Assembly: GCA_036877525.1 (NCBI GenBank)
Contig: JAZGTH010000008.1
Location: forward strand, 6,072,501-6,136,500
Length of the DNA stretch: 64,000 nt
Direction of reading: 5' to 3'
From: Chromobotia macracanthus
Lineage: Eukaryota; Chordata; Actinopteri; Cypriniformes; Botiidae
Positions within the stretch are counted from its first letter, which is position 1; each line of letters opens with the position of its first letter. Shown here in pieces: positions 23,411 to 36,661 of this stretch. The notes beneath the pieces were generated by a model. That model searched no databases. It saw nothing but the letters and a program-made list of their open reading frames with translations, and was not told the DNA's origin. The position numbers were made by a program, and so were the translations under genes.

Positions 23411-26400
23411 CTAGCTCTCATCTCCATTCTCTCCTGCTCCTCTGATTACACACATATTCCCTCGTTTCCCTATACGGCCCTTTGGCTTGGTGAAGGCTTG
23501 TTTTAGAGCATGTTGCTTTGAGTACACCTCCTCATACAGGAAATCTTCTGTCAGCCCCTCTCCACTTTCAATCTCCATCTGCACATATATGAACAAAATA
23601 ACAGAAATGACACTTTTTTACACATATAGGATACCAAGTAGAACCTGAAAGTGTTTTTTCCTGTTTCCACAATTAGTTAAAGGAGGTTAAGCTTAGCTGT
23701 TTTCAGTTTTGGTTGAAATGTCCAAATGAAGTATAAAACCCACCCATTTGTGTGATTTTGCATTTTTATAAAAAAAATACATAGCTGATAAACATCAAAG
23801 TAAAAAAAAAACAGGGAAAATATATAGAAAACAGAATAATCTAAAAATTTACAATAAAACATACAATAAAATTATTTATTTGTCTTTCTGCCAAGTGGTA
23901 AGTAGGGCTCAAATGAGTAATTGCTTCCTGTGCATCACAATTGTACATTTATGCATTTGGCAAACGCTATTATCCAAAGAAATTTTATCAGTGTGTGTTT
24001 CCTGGGAATTGAACCCATGACCTTTGCATTGCTGATGCAGTGATCTACCATTTGCACTACAGGAACACACAAAATTAGGTAGTAACAGGGTTGTATGCAA
24101 AAAGTGGGACGCAACATTTTGGTAAATAAATTGCTAGTTATTTTATTAATTTTAAAATGATAACATTTAATGGGTTCAGAAAAAAAATGTCATGCTTTTT
24201 TCTTACTTTTCGGATTAATTTTCTGTGTATTTCATTGTTATTACCTTTTTGGCGATCTCTATGTGATAGTCTCTTTCCACCTCACCCAGCAGTCGATTCT
24301 TACAGCTGGAGTATAGCATCCTTTCTTTAATGCTACAGCTATATCCAGGCATGGAGTAGATGAAAACTGGTCCATTTATTCAAAACACAAACATGACACA
24401 CATTAGATTTGTAAAAAAAAAACGAAGATGGAGCTTTATTATTTAAATATGATTTTAAAGGTCAGAAGACAAGAGCATATTTGAGTAGTTAAAGGAAAAG
24501 TCTGCTTTCTCGTTTCTTTCAAAAACACATTGTTTTACTTCAGAAGACATTTATTAACCTACTGGAGTCGTATGGATTACTTTTATGCTGAATGAATGTT
24601 GTTTTTGGAGTGTCAAAATCTCAGGCACTATTTAAAGCCCTTACAAAGCTAGAAGGCCAGGATATTATTTAATATAACTCTAAAAGTCATACACATCTGG
24701 CATGAAGGTGAATAAATTATGAGATGCTTTTCATTTTTGTGTAAACTATACCTTTAAGAAAAATGTCTTCATCAGAGGATTAAGGTAAAACAGCAAACGG
24801 CTGAACAGTCGTTTCTTTAAGGCAATGAATCTCAACCTTTTTGACTTCAAAGCCTCACTATTGTCCAGGAAATCCCATTGTTTTTTTAGCTTATTTTAAT
24901 GCTTGTTTTGTCTTATTTTTAATAATTTTCAGTCATCTTGAGGCCCACTTGGAAGTTTGTTGGGGCCCCCTAGTGGGCCCAGGCCACCTGCTTGAGAAAC
25001 ACGGCTTTAACGGTTTTGTACTAACCTACAGCTTCCATTGCCTGTCCTTGGTGGGCATGTTTGTACAGAAACAAGTGGTACCGTGGGGCATCAGTCGGGA
25101 TTCTGCTCGGCAGCTCTTCTGCCTCTGTAGGACTAGTGTGGACAAGCTCAATCGTCTCTCTTTCTGTGTCCAGCCTCTTGGAGACCACAAAGTAAAGTCA
25201 GTGCTTTGTATATAGTTGTTATGCTAAAATATATTATGATAAAAATATTACATTGCTAAAAATAATTTTTGTTTTGTAAAGTTCTGCAGAATGAACAATC
25301 AAAACCAGAACAGCATCATTAAAGTATTTTCTACTATATTATAATAAAATTAAATAATATGTAACCCCATGAACATTGTGCTGAAAATTCATTCTTATTA
25401 TGTGTATTCAGCTATGTGTTTTATACTTACTAGTTGAATGTAATTGATGTTTTTGTGTTTAAGTTGCTGTAAAGCATGTTTAGCCTCCTGTTGTAATGGG
25501 AACGCTAAACCCTGCAGAGTTGCATTTTTAGTCTCCACACTAATCTCTGTCTGTATCAGAAACACATATAACAGACGCACAACAATTTAGTATCATTATA
25601 GTCAGTGCAAACCAAAAGACAAAACATAAATCAAATTAAACAACAGAAAAAACAGGTAAAAAGCAGAAATCTGTGATAATACCCACAATCACATTATCAC
25701 ATTATTATTAGTCATTTCACAGACAGTTAAAAGTTTGTACTTCAAAAGAGAATAAAACTTCACCTGAGTAACTTAATAACCATAAACATTTCTGTGTGAT
25801 TCACTCTTTGAACACTCTTTCTTTTTTTGAACACTCACAATATACAGTTCACTAAGAGGCCATGTCATGCACCTAATAAATGACTGACTTTTGACTTGAT
25901 TTCCATGTACTGCCTCATTTAAGACCCAAACTACTGCAGGTGATTTTCACTTCATTTAAATTTGTGGAGGCCCAAATGTACATTTTTCCCCCAAATGTTT
26001 TTATTAATATTAATATTTCTAATTTGATTGCTGAAAGAAAGCTGGGGCTACCTTTGCTCGTCCGCTTACAGTGACATCTTGTCTTTGCTCATCCTAAATA
26101 AAAATGTACAAACATTTAGAGTTCAGTTTATAGTCCCCTTAGTAACATTCTTAAGAACACCATGAATCATCAGAAACTCACCTGTGCGACTTTATCCTGT
26201 CAGGTTCATCACCAAAAAATATATTATTTTATTAGATATAAAAGAATTTAAGCACTGATTTTTACAACTTTTTAAATAAAGCAACATACACATTTTTAAA
26301 CTTCCTCACCTTTGTTATTTTAATCTGATGGAGCTGCTGCTCAGCTGTTGTGAGGGTGGTGGGGCTGGAGGATAGGTGTTGTAGGTAACCTTGAAAACAG

Positions 26401-28510
26401 ATGTCTTCCTGCAAGTCATAATAGGAGACAGTACTTAAAACAGAACAAAACAGACGGGTAGAGGTCCATGTTAAGGACAACGTTATCAGATAATATTAAA
26501 TCATTTTAGTCTACATATTAATATGTCTACACACCTGGACTGTTCCAAACAGTTCATCTTTGAAGTGATTTTTGCCAAACTCTTTCTTTAGTGTGGCTCG
26601 CGTAGCAGCATACACCATTTTTAACCTCACCTGTGTAGTGCATAATGTATTTTAAACCCAGGGAGCTAAAGGGGAACATTTATAATACTAATTAACAAGC
26701 AGAAATGTCTAATAGTGACAGTGTGAGGGTGAGAGTTTGTACTTAGTGCACACATCTGACTTAACATGTTTTTTCACTCACTGGTGATTGGTCTGGTGAC
26801 CAAGCGATAAAGAGCCACTCATAGCCCAGCTGATTCTGTGAGTCTAGACGGTAAAGGATATAACAGGGTTCTTGAGTGTCCAGTATGGGCAAGACACAAG
26901 CATCATAGTCCTGATCCCAGCTCTGAGACGCCTCTCGATACACTCCCAGCACCAGCTGCTCTGAAACACACACAGACAGATACACACATGCATATTTCAT
27001 AACACACACCCTGACTGCTTTCTGTAGCCCCACATAAATGCTATGAATATCAGTCTGTGTCCAAAAGCAACACTGTGTCATGAAGCTGATATCACAACTA
27101 GTGTGTATAACATTCCACCTCTGGTTTACCTTCAGCATTTACTTGAAGTCAACAGGTGACTTAAATATCTTATGCCATAACAGTTTTCTGGGGTAAACTC
27201 CTCTTGACACATTTAAAATGTATGAACTTCAATGTATCAGTGCAAGTGGCAATTATTTTAAAGAAAGCCAGAACAGAAAATCTGCTGGGACACTTGTGTG
27301 AACTTTCAGGGAAAGTGGCTTCATACACTGACAAAAAATTACTGTGGGAGTCTGGTATAAAAGTCATTGTAAACATAGCTCTGTAATGTGAAGTTACGAA
27401 CCAGGTTTAGCATTATTTGTTTGCAGATGCCATTTGGTTTGTCATTCTGTTATTTACTTTTTAATTATAGCTTACATGTCCAAATCACAAGATCTTTTTG
27501 CCCCAACAAAACCACCATGAGGGTGTTTAAATAATCAAATGTGCATAGATAAATATTCTGTATACACACAGAACAAATTCTTCAACTCACCGCTCCTGAT
27601 AACTATCTTCACCAGTCGGACAGCTCTCCTTCTTGCCTTCACAAGAAAGTCCTTCAAATCTGCAGATGCTGATTTTAACAGAGAAGTGTACAGCATATGA
27701 CAAGAGGACAACGAGTCACACTGGGTAAAACAGTAAGAGAAATGAAGAATTATCCACATTGTACGCATTTCTTTAGTCATTAAGAATAAATGAAAAGACT
27801 TTGCTTCATACCATAGTGTTAGACAGTTCATAGTGTTGGTGAACCATCACATATGTTTTTGCAAGACAGCAAACATAAAAATGAATGAAACAAAGGGAAT
27901 TTTACACAGCTTCCATGCTGTGACCTGTGCCTCAGTCTTGGCTGCACCATGGTAACCAGGCATCAGGACTCATAAATGATGTAGATGCAGGTGAGATGGA
28001 TGAGGAGCGGCGCTTCCGCCCATAGGATTAAATTACCTCCCATCATCATTTAGATAAAACAAAGCCTAATATTATCTCTCCATTACCAACCTATATGATC
28101 AACACCAAAAGCTTGTTTATTAGAACCCTAAATTAAGCTTAGCCATAAATATATCCTTTTGCCTTCAGATTTACACAGGAAAATCTGAGAAAAATCTTAA
28201 ATAAACTAATGCTGTACACATTGACTGACACTACAACCTATATCTGTAGCCAAACAAGTGTCATTCCAAACCAACTAAAATCTAACTTTGATTTTGCCTT
28301 TATTGTGTGTCATCATAAAGCTGATATAAGCAATAAATAAAACTTCCCAAACATTCTATTGCTATACGAGAATCAGTTATAGTGATACAGAGGATAAAAT
28401 AAATTATAGTGTTTTTATTCAAATATTATTCATCTACATAAATGAATTGCAGTCTGAAGTGATACAAAGATCTAATTTTGCTTACCATGTATTCCCGTCT
28501 GGTGCGACAT
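23411..28510 (-). CDS. twf2: twinfilin-2, 364 aa, 11 exons
   Basis: Twinfilin binds ADP-actin monomers and capping protein and promotes filament barbed-end disassembly. Exons: 28486-28510, 27591-27668, 26782-26960, 26535-26630, 26310-26408, 26182-26196, 26052-26093, 25431-25550, 25026-25176, 24245-24366, 23411-23578 (1095 nt, in frame). The start MSHQTGIHA and the end IRGAGENGDES point to TWF2 rather than TWF1. The first ADF-H domain (about residues 10-140) holds CYILYRLDSQN and EWLFIAWSPDQSPVRLKM. The second (about 185-320) holds TEISVETKNATLQGLAFPL, RYHLFLYKH, FIYSMPGYSCSIKERMLYSSCK. The basic tail KPKGRIGKRG binds capping protein and phosphoinositide in the family. Two tiny phase-0 exons (15 and 42 nt) insert 19 residues between the domains relative to human TWF2 (349 aa). 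They have good splice sites but may be alternative. Confidence 0.92.
23938..24072 (-). mobile_element. tRNA-derived SINE in a twf2 intron
   Basis: On the minus strand: an A-box region, B-box-like GGTTCAATTCCC, and the teleost tail CTTTGGATAATAGCGTTTGC followed by CAAATGCATAAATG. Same family as 6482-6640, in the opposite orientation, and co-linear with twf2. Confidence 0.75.
24470..24762. mobile_element. degenerate interspersed fish repeat in a twf2 intron
   Basis: It contains the recurring phrases CTGGAGTCGTATGGATTACTTTTATG and GGCATGAAGGTGAATAAATTATG, followed by TTTTCATTTTTGTGTAAACT. This is a relative of the palindromic element at 16990-17225. It has no coding capacity. Confidence 0.55.
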
Positions 28511-29711
28511 TTTAAACAGTTTTAAGTCAGTCAGAAATCCAGGATTCAATCTTCCACGGTGTCTTCCTATTGTCTTGAGTGGGGCTGGTTATGTGTACTA
28601 CCACTGTGCCCAGCAGTCTGGTCCAACTCACTTCCATACAATGACATCAACGCCACTTAAGCATCTTTACTCAGGGAATCCTATTTGAAACTTGATCTGC
28701 GGAACTGAGGAAGATGTGTAGCATAATATTACACCTGTCAGGAGATGGGTTCCAGTAAACGACCTATCTAGAATTATTTACCTATCAGTGGGGGCCCTGG
28801 AGGAGTATAACGTAGATAAAAGCACTTGCTGCCTGTGCTGAGCTGCACTGAAGCTTTGGATGGTGCAATTTTCAGGAATAAAATGAAATGCTCTACCTGA
28901 GAGTCTATGTATTCTCTGTCTTTCTCAGTCCTCCTCAAACACCCCATTTGTGAAAAGAAATGGCACATTATCACTTACACACACTGAGGACCTGATAGGA
29001 GCATATAAACCAGCCTCTGGCCTGTAAGAGCTCAAATTCCACCACCCTGACATGAGATCCCATGCAGGCGGCTGCCCACCAACCAGCAGGAAGTTGTTCA
29101 TTTAGATAACCAAAACAGCTGTGGAAAAGCCACTACAAGTACTAAATGATCTCAATGTGCCTCATTTTGACATTTTTCATGCGGCGTATGTCATCTGAAA
29201 GTATTTGCTGCAAAAGTTGAAGTGCATGGGTATGGACTTCCATTTTGTTTTTCCTATGAATGCATAGAAAGAATAGAACAATATAAATAAATATTATATT
29301 AATAGATATATTAAAAGCAGAGAAAGAGAGAACATACCTGAGGGTTTGTAAGTGATGACTTCATGTTTAATTAACTCAGCTGTGAGCACACAAACTCAGC
29401 CATTATTCATTATTTACACACAGCCCTCCCTCTAATAATACACTACTGTACACACAAACTGTTTCCCCTCACATACACTAAACATGATTCTTAATTCTTT
29501 CTCTTTTTACTTTTATAAGTACAACAAAACATTGTCCAGCTTGACCAATGACAAATCTAAGAAAATGCTGTTTTATTAATTTATTTATACAGCTGCCAGC
29601 CTGGTCATTTAAACGTGCTCGGGACAATTAACGGAGTAAAACCACACTATTGTTTACGGTAGACAATGAAACTTATATTATGAAGTGGTGTCTTTTAATT
29701 GTGCGTTTTGA
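28511..29711. other. twf2 upstream region, no gene seen
   Basis: It holds the twf2 5' UTR/promoter (not resolvable) and otherwise unique, AT-rich sequence. A 66-codon minus-strand ORF at 28774-28974 has no recognisable domain and no supporting splice context. Confidence 0.35.
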
Positions 29712-29917
29712 CTAAAACAGCCAATGATTAAAAAAAATAGGGATTAAAACAGCAGCAGATATGGCCAAAAGTATTCGTAGTAGACCGACAAATACCAAAA
29801 AGAGGTTCGTCGAGGCTGTTTTTGCATCTCCAGACTGTTTGAACCGAAATGATTTCATGTGAAACACTTTTAATGCTCCGTCTTCTCTGGTTTCCATCTT
29901 AAAGGTTCCGGTCTCCC
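29712..29917 (-). CDS. unidentified gene, probable last coding exon with C-terminal membrane segment
   Basis: An exon-like ORF follows a good acceptor (CTTCTCTGTACAG, exon edge at 29917) and ends with TAG at 29712-29714. It encodes about 67 residues: a charged part (TGTFKMETREDGALKVFHMKSFRF) and then a hydrophobic stretch (LFLVFVGLLRILLAISAAVLIPIFF) close to the C-terminus, which would fit a type I membrane tail or a GPI-anchor signal. I do not recognise the family. The upstream exons should lie between 29950 and 32300. One weak candidate is 31172-31239 (minus), flanked by CTTCAG and GTAAAG and translating as LKHLGRGHDTFDLWQDG with PWGVQ. It may belong to a small immune-type or surface protein, but that is a guess. 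Confidence 0.35.
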
Positions 29918-29945
29918 CTGTACAGAGAAGAGGACGTGAATGCAA

Positions 29946-32345
29946 ACAGTTCAGTCAGCGACTGCACAATCTGTGCAACTTAGTGTATTTGCCAAAGCAA
30001 TTTACAGTAGCATCTTTTATCAAGACCAAAATATACTTGCTATAAATAAACCATATAGTGTGTCTATAGTAAGTATGATGTCTCATTAAAGGATGGCCTT
30101 TACATCTTCCCTGCAATTACAAATCTGATATTGTGTGTGAGGTTTTTAAAAAACATATAGTATAAAACATAATTTTGTTCTGACTTTCATCGATGTGAAT
30201 GGTACCAGAAACTGCATTGTTGTATGCCTGCCTTAGCTGGCTAAGATAACTGAGTGCATACAGGCAGGATCAACTTTTCACATCTGTCAGAGTCTGGAAA
30301 AAATAAGCCACTGGAGTTTTGATTTTAGCAAAGAAAAATCAAACAAAGAAACAAAGAAAAGCTGCAGAACGTGCAAACACTCATCAGATCTCACCAAACA
30401 GAAAACATCTGTAAGTTAAAATTTTGAACTTCAATAACTGTATTTGTTGCATGTCTACATTTAAATATATTATGATATATATTACTGTTTGTCTCACTTT
30501 GACATTTGCATAATAGAAAGGGAAATTATAGGACCCCACCCACACAAAACATTTTTGCAGTATTGAGTGTTAGACAGCAACATTGAGTGTTAGACAGCAC
30601 CATTGGCTGCAGCTTGGTGGAACTGCAAACTGTCACAGTGTAAAAACCAAATTGAAACCAAGAGTTATTCCTAATTTTGACCAGATGCATATTATAATAT
30701 TTCAGGAGTTATTAAGTAACTCAGAGTGCACATGGCTCATGCTTTGACCTGCCTCATTCTGGAAAACCATATGCTAACTGAAACAAACTAGCACCCCAGG
30801 TAGAATAAATACAACTTCAGAATAGGTATTTCTGAAACCTATTTCCAGATTATGGAAATAGGTTTTAGGAATACAACTACCAGATAGCTACCATAGATTA
30901 ATTCTTATTTAACCCAGGATTGTTTAAAATGGATAGGACAGAAACAATGCAAAAGCCATTTGTCAACAAATTATAGCTCTAGTTTTTAATAAGAGCATTT
31001 GTGTAGTCAAATGTAGCAGGTTTTGTGTTAATAATGAATTACAAAGTGGTATAGTGTTTTCTTAAGACATGACTCATTGTCACGTTTGAAGACTGAGCAT
31101 AGGTCTCACATTTCTGATCACAAAAATGGCTGAATCTGGTGCAGAGTAAAATCCGATACCTCCCTCTTTACCTGCACTCCCCAAGGACCGTCCTGCCAGA
31201 GGTCAAAGGTATCATGCCCTCTTCCTAAATGTTTCAACACTGAAGAGACTACAGATCCCACTACCACAATAGGGATATGATGGATCACAAATGTATCACA
31301 CAGCTACAAACTTTTTTGAAAAGTTACTGATCAAATGCATTGAGGTTATGAGGACTTTGTTTCATCATTGCAGGAAAAGGTTATGATAAAGCAACAGGAT
31401 ATTTGATTTTGTGTGAAGTTCTTATATGACATTTTGACGTTCAAATTGCAAACTTTGATAAAAAGAAATCGGTAAATGTTTTATAGAAGATGATTGTGAC
31501 ATGAGCAGAAAACAAATCCTGTGCCTCTTAAATGTGAAACAATTCTTGCTTAAACTGTTGTATTCAATGCAACAAATTACAAAATGCTTTCATAAACAAT
31601 TTACACAGAAACTTATGTTTCAACAAGGCTGTGTGTTCAAATGTTCTAGATTTGTGTGGGGGAATTGTCCAAAGACAGAAGGAGTCAAGGAAGACACGCA
31701 ATTACAGGAATTCGCTGTACAAAAAGGCATGTTTGAAAACACAGGCTTCAATTCTCCAGCACCACTATAATAGCAATACATATTAGGTTACCATAGATGC
31801 AGTTATGTATTTTTTATAAAAAAAATAAAAACAAAACCAAAACATCCTCATGTATAATACACTCTTCAGGTATGTGGACTTTTGGGAGTAAGGGGTTTTG
31901 TTAAATGTTTATGTTAAATGTGGATGAGGCCATGTTTGTAAGTGTATACAAGTGACCTTCGCATGATTTTCAAGGCCATTGCCAAGAAATGACAGATTTG
32001 TGATATTAAAACCATCAGATCCTTTCAGTTCAGCACAAAAAAAACTAAGCATTTGGAAATGGGATGTAGTGCAACATACATAGCATGGAGAGAAAACGCA
32101 CAAAACAAGATCTGGGCCAATAAGTTTCAATAATCATTAAGAGAACATACAAAGAAATAGGCTTCTGTATCTAAAAAAAAAAAAAGGCTTGAGCATCCAG
32201 TTGAAAACCTCTTTGCCCTCCACAGATGAATAAAAGGAGACTGCAAAGGCAACATATTCAGTCTCTCTGAGAAAAGAGAGTAGGGAGCATTAAAGGAGAA
32301 AGGTGATCTCTCATTCCATCTCGCTTTCGTTCCCCTCATCTTCTC
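29946..32345. other. non-coding stretch left of qrich1 (includes its 3' UTR)
   Basis: No confident exon. Apart from the weak exon candidate at 31172-31239, I see only short ORFs with no domain. The part adjoining 32345 must be qrich1 3' UTR. A short near-repeat (TTGAGTGTTAGACAGCA, twice) lies at about 30563-30602. Confidence 0.35.
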
Positions 32346-35300
32346 TCAGTGTACGTTGGCCTGCGCGATGGAGATTATCTCCTGGATTTCCCGCACCATC
32401 ATGATGCGTGTGAGCATGTGCTCCAGTTGCTCGCTCGTGATTGGCTGAGTGGAGTACCAAATAGGGCTGTTGGGTGCCACGACGGGCTCTGGCGTCAGGT
32501 AATACACGTCATTACGACCCTTGGCAGTCTGAGGGCTACAATGAGAAAACAAAGATAAGAAAGAGACATTGGTGTATAGGATTAAGACTAATGTGTACTG
32601 AGAAATACTTGTGCTAGCTATGCATGTAAACCTATGTATGTAAAATAAGTGGCACACCATTTAAAGAGGTAAAAGTCATAGAGTTTGATAGGGCATCGCA
32701 GTGGGTTTTCTGGGTCCTCAGCTTGCTCTGCGTACATGTCATCTGTCACTACAACAAAATCAGTAAGATAAAATGTGAACTTGTACTAGAATAACTGTGA
32801 AACTATTAGTAACAGATCAGGTCAATCAGCCTGGCCATGATTTGTCCATTTTGAAATGATCAAATTATAAAAGTATATTGATATCAGTCAGTTTCAGAAT
32901 GGAAATCGTTGTTTCAGTGTACACACATTTATGGTGAATTTTGCATAAATATTGCATAGTGTTATATAGTTTCTGCAATTTTAACATGTTCAGATTTTCT
33001 GTATGATATTGGGTCATCACACAATCACCACTCTAGATATAGCAACCGCATCAGCCTTTGCTGAACCTTTGAAAACCTGTATCTATCATAGGCTGCTAAT
33101 ATATAACTAGGGACCTAACCTTTCTGTCCAACGTGGTGGGGCCCAACTCCTTTTAGGTATCGGATACTGGTGCTCTTGTCTTTAGGGTTGGTGGGGTTTT
33201 TCTTGGTGTGTCTAAGCACTTTGGAGAAGGCCACTTTCATGTGTTGCTCTACTGTAGTCAAGTGGAAATACCTGCACAGAGACATCAGCTGAAGCAACTC
33301 ACTTTCTTTAACTCGTGACAAATGGGAAGAAAACAACATGAAAATGACTCACTTGGTGTTGAAGTACATGAGTGTAGTAAGTAAAGTGGCAGGAGAATGA
33401 GCTCCAAGCTGCTTACACTCCCACAGCATCTCCTCGGCCACATGACTTGGGATAATGTAGCCTGCAGGAGAAAAAGACAACTGACTTACACTCCCCCAAG
33501 ACACCAAAGTAGCAGATCATTTCAAAACAAACATTCTTTACCGAGAGGGTGAACACTGGGTCTCCACTCCTCCAGGATTTTGTGTAAACACTGACAGAAG
33601 CGGCTGTAGTACTGATCCGAGAAGATATCGTCTACCCTGCCATTCTCAAACATGTACTACACCAAACAGAAAACAAAAGCAGTTTTTTATTCTGTAGTTA
33701 GATTTGAATATTCAGCATAATTAGTAGACAAAAAGAGATCACTTTCTGCATACAAAAAAAGAGATGCAGAACATACTTTCTGTATACATAAAAATACATA
33801 GTAGAGTGAGTCAGGTTCAAATGGCTCCCCCTCTAGTCCACGAGCCTCTTGGGTCATCAAGGACAGGGCCAAGTTCAGCTCGCCCACTGAACTTGACACC
33901 AAATCATCCTGAAAACGCAGTGGCTGCCGACCTGCATGACACATTCATTTTGCTCTGGTTAAATCATTGGAAGCTTAAAGATTTTTAGCAATTGTTACAG
34001 TATGGAAAGAATTACAATGAATTACCAATTAAGTTGTAGCAAACAGACAGAAGAGCCTTTGCAGAAAGAGAAACACAAACTCACGTCCTATAGGTGCCAG
34101 TTTGTTTTGTTCAGTTTTGTCCAGCTCTGCATTTTTGCGCTGAACCCAGAGCCTCCACACCTCCAGCCCCTCCTCAGGCTTCAGTGTGTTGGGAAGAACC
34201 AGCTCAGGGGGCGGTTCTACCTGTGGCTCTGTCTCTGTCTGTGCCTGAGGAACACAGCAGAACATCATTTATAACATGATATTAAATAAATGCTAAAATA
34301 ACTAATTTATTGGTCAAACATTCCTTTAAGCATGCAGGCTTCCCGTTGGCATGTGTTCAGACTGACCTGCAGGTGGAGCTGTTGTTCCTGAGCCTCTCCA
34401 TCCTGTATGTGCTGCTGTTGTTGTGGATCCCATATGTGCAGAGCCTGCGTTGTCCCCGAGTAAGCACCACCTACTGTCTGCACTGCTACAGGGATGTGAA
34501 TGTTTCCATTCATGAACTGCGCTGGAAACAGCGAATGTACAACTTCCTCTTGGGTGGTCACTCCTGAGCCAGACACCGGAACGGCCACTGCCCCAGCAGC
34601 CTGAGATACACCAGTTACCATCTTATCTTTGTCTTTATCAGTAGGTGAGGCCTGTACCTGCACTGTGCTGTAGGCCTCCTGAGGGATGGCGATGTGGGCC
34701 ACACCCTGTTGCTGCGGGGCTGAGTACACAGGTATGGTCCAGGTCTCACCAGCTGGGCCTGTGATGGTACCGGTGGCACTGTACAGGTGAGTGCTATCAA
34801 CGGTTAGCAGGTCTGGTCGAAGTGACAGGTAGCCTTGCTGCTGACCCTGTGGGATGGCCAGTACTGTAGCTAGCTGCTGCCCTTGAGGCAGGGAGTAGGA
34901 GACAACTGTTGGGACGTCCACCTTGCGTTTCTTTGCAGGCTGGAGGACAGCAGATGAGGCTCCAGACCTTCTCTCTCCCTCTCTAGGAGAGCCCTGCTGC
35001 TGCTGAGGAGACAGAGTCTCGACTGTCTGGATCTGAATCTGCTGGCCACCTGCAACTGCTGCTACCAGCTGGGCCTGGATCTGAGAGAAGATCCAAGTTA
35101 TTTTATAGATGGATCTAGAACGCATTAACTGCAGAAGCAGACAAGTGTTGCATATATTGCTGTGTGCATGTCCGTTACCTGCTGCTGCTGTTCCTCTGTA
35201 AGTTCCTCCTGCTGGACCAGCTGTGCTGTGGTAACTCCTTGTAGCTGCTGCTGGGTGGGCGAGCCCACCTGAAGAACCTGACCCTGCTCCCCCTGAATCT

Positions 35301-36661
35301 GCACCTGCCAGTAGGCAGAGGTATAAGAGAGGTATTTAGAGCATTTTATCATCAATAACTACTTTTTTGTTACTAAAAGGTGCATTTTAAATGTTCCTTT
35401 TCTATTTAAGATACATGACCAAACACAGATACTATCTCTTCTGGTAAAGGTCAGGCTAAATTTGAAACGTCAAACTGTATTAATATCTGTAAATATATGT
35501 TCCGAAAATTATGAAAACAAATGTATAAAATACTTTATTGTTTTTACGCTAAGTATCTTGTTCTGTAATGAGAAGATAATATTTTTTAAAAAGTCATGAT
35601 ACAAAAACTATACAAAAAGACAAACACGGTCATTCTAAGACCAAAATCAAAACAACAGGCAACCCCAGATATCATGTCTAAAACCATGATATACTTTCTA
35701 ACAAAATAAGAATGGTTTACATTTCATTCAGAAAACAAATTTCTGCCCTCTGGCTGTTTGACACCATATATGTCTTTTTTCATTCCTAGTATTTCCACTC
35801 TCATAAACAAAGACAGACATATCTGCTTACAAAAGACCTTTAAAATAATTTAATAGCTGTTTTACGGTAGATTGTCGCACTTATTTATCTACTGGCATGC
35901 AAGCAATTCCAATTATCTGATGTTAACAAAAATAGTTTAAACACACAGATCAACATAGATCTCCTTAAGTTTCCTTTGACGATGAGGAACCACCTCACTG
36001 AACGATGAGGAACCACCTCACTGAACGATGAGGAACCACCTCACTGAACGATGAGGAACCACCTCACTGAACGATGAGGAACCACCTCACTGAACGATGA
36101 GGAACCACCTCACTGAACGATGAGGAACCACCTCACTGAACGATGAGGAACCACCTCACTGAACGATGAGGAACCACCTCACTGAACGCGCTGTTAACAC
36201 TGCATAATTGTTCTGTAGATCAGACACATCAACAGAGTAACAAGAGTCAAACCTGTACTTGAATCTGCTGTTCAGATGCTTGGTGCACAGCTGCAGCCAG
36301 CTGGGGGGAAATCTGTGTTGATGTCACCTGCACCTGCTCGAAAACAACAAAAGATACCATTAGTGTTTGTTTTTAAAATACTGAGAAGAAATAAAATGAC
36401 TCTCTCCCCTACCGGACATGCCAGCTCCAGCAATGATCCTGCTACCTCTGTGCTGTCTGTATAGATACAGTTGGCACCCTGCTGGTAGACCATAGTTGTG
36501 GTGGTGCCACTGGTCTGCTGACTGAACTCCTGCAGCACCTCTGGGCCTTTGCTGGCCAGTGACTCTAGGAACTCCTTCATACGGTGCTGGGGTATGGTGC
36601 GAGCTTTTTGCCGCACATACTCGTCGAACGAGATCGCACCGCCTTCAATGGGCTCATTCAT
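32346..36661 (-). CDS. qrich1: glutamine-rich protein 1 (QRICH1), 713 aa, 11 coding exons
   Basis: QRICH1 is a nuclear transcriptional regulator that controls translation and secretory genes during the PERK arm of ER stress in mammals. Exons: 36413-36661, 36253-36333, 35179-35304, 34367-35080, 34085-34244, 33777-33931, 33542-33656, 33353-33461, 33120-33271, 32658-32748, 32346-32535 (2142 nt in frame; human 776 aa). The N-terminal CARD-like region (about 5-85) has ISFDEYVRQKARTIPQHRMK, CIYTDSTEVAGSLLELAC. The Gln-rich middle is shorter than in human, which accounts for most of the length difference. It is followed by KKRKVDVP (nuclear localisation) and LLTVDS.HLYSATGTIT. The C-terminal DUF3504-type domain (about 420-713) carries KPEEGLEVWRLWVQRKNAEL, KNPTNPKDKSTSIRYLKG and LTPEPVVAPNSPIWYS. 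The acceptor of the second exon is ambiguous by 6 nt (36327 or 36333). The intron at 35305-36252 holds a perfect minisatellite. Confidence 0.93.
35980..36186. repeat. perfect 23-bp minisatellite, 9 copies, in a qrich1 intron
   Basis: Nine head-to-tail identical units starting CGATGAGGAACC and ending CACTGAA. Each unit contains the inverted pair TGAGG ... CCTCA around an AACCA loop, so every unit can fold into a 5-bp hairpin. Flanks are unique sequence. Confidence 0.97.

Noticed and set aside
28774..28974. 66-codon minus-strand ORF upstream of twf2
   Set aside because: No recognisable family, and no acceptor/donor pair that joins it in frame to twf2 or to the exon at 29712.
35980..36186. CRISPR-like array of 23-bp repeats
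   Set aside because: There are no spacers; units are directly adjacent, in an intron of a vertebrate gene, so it is a minisatellite.
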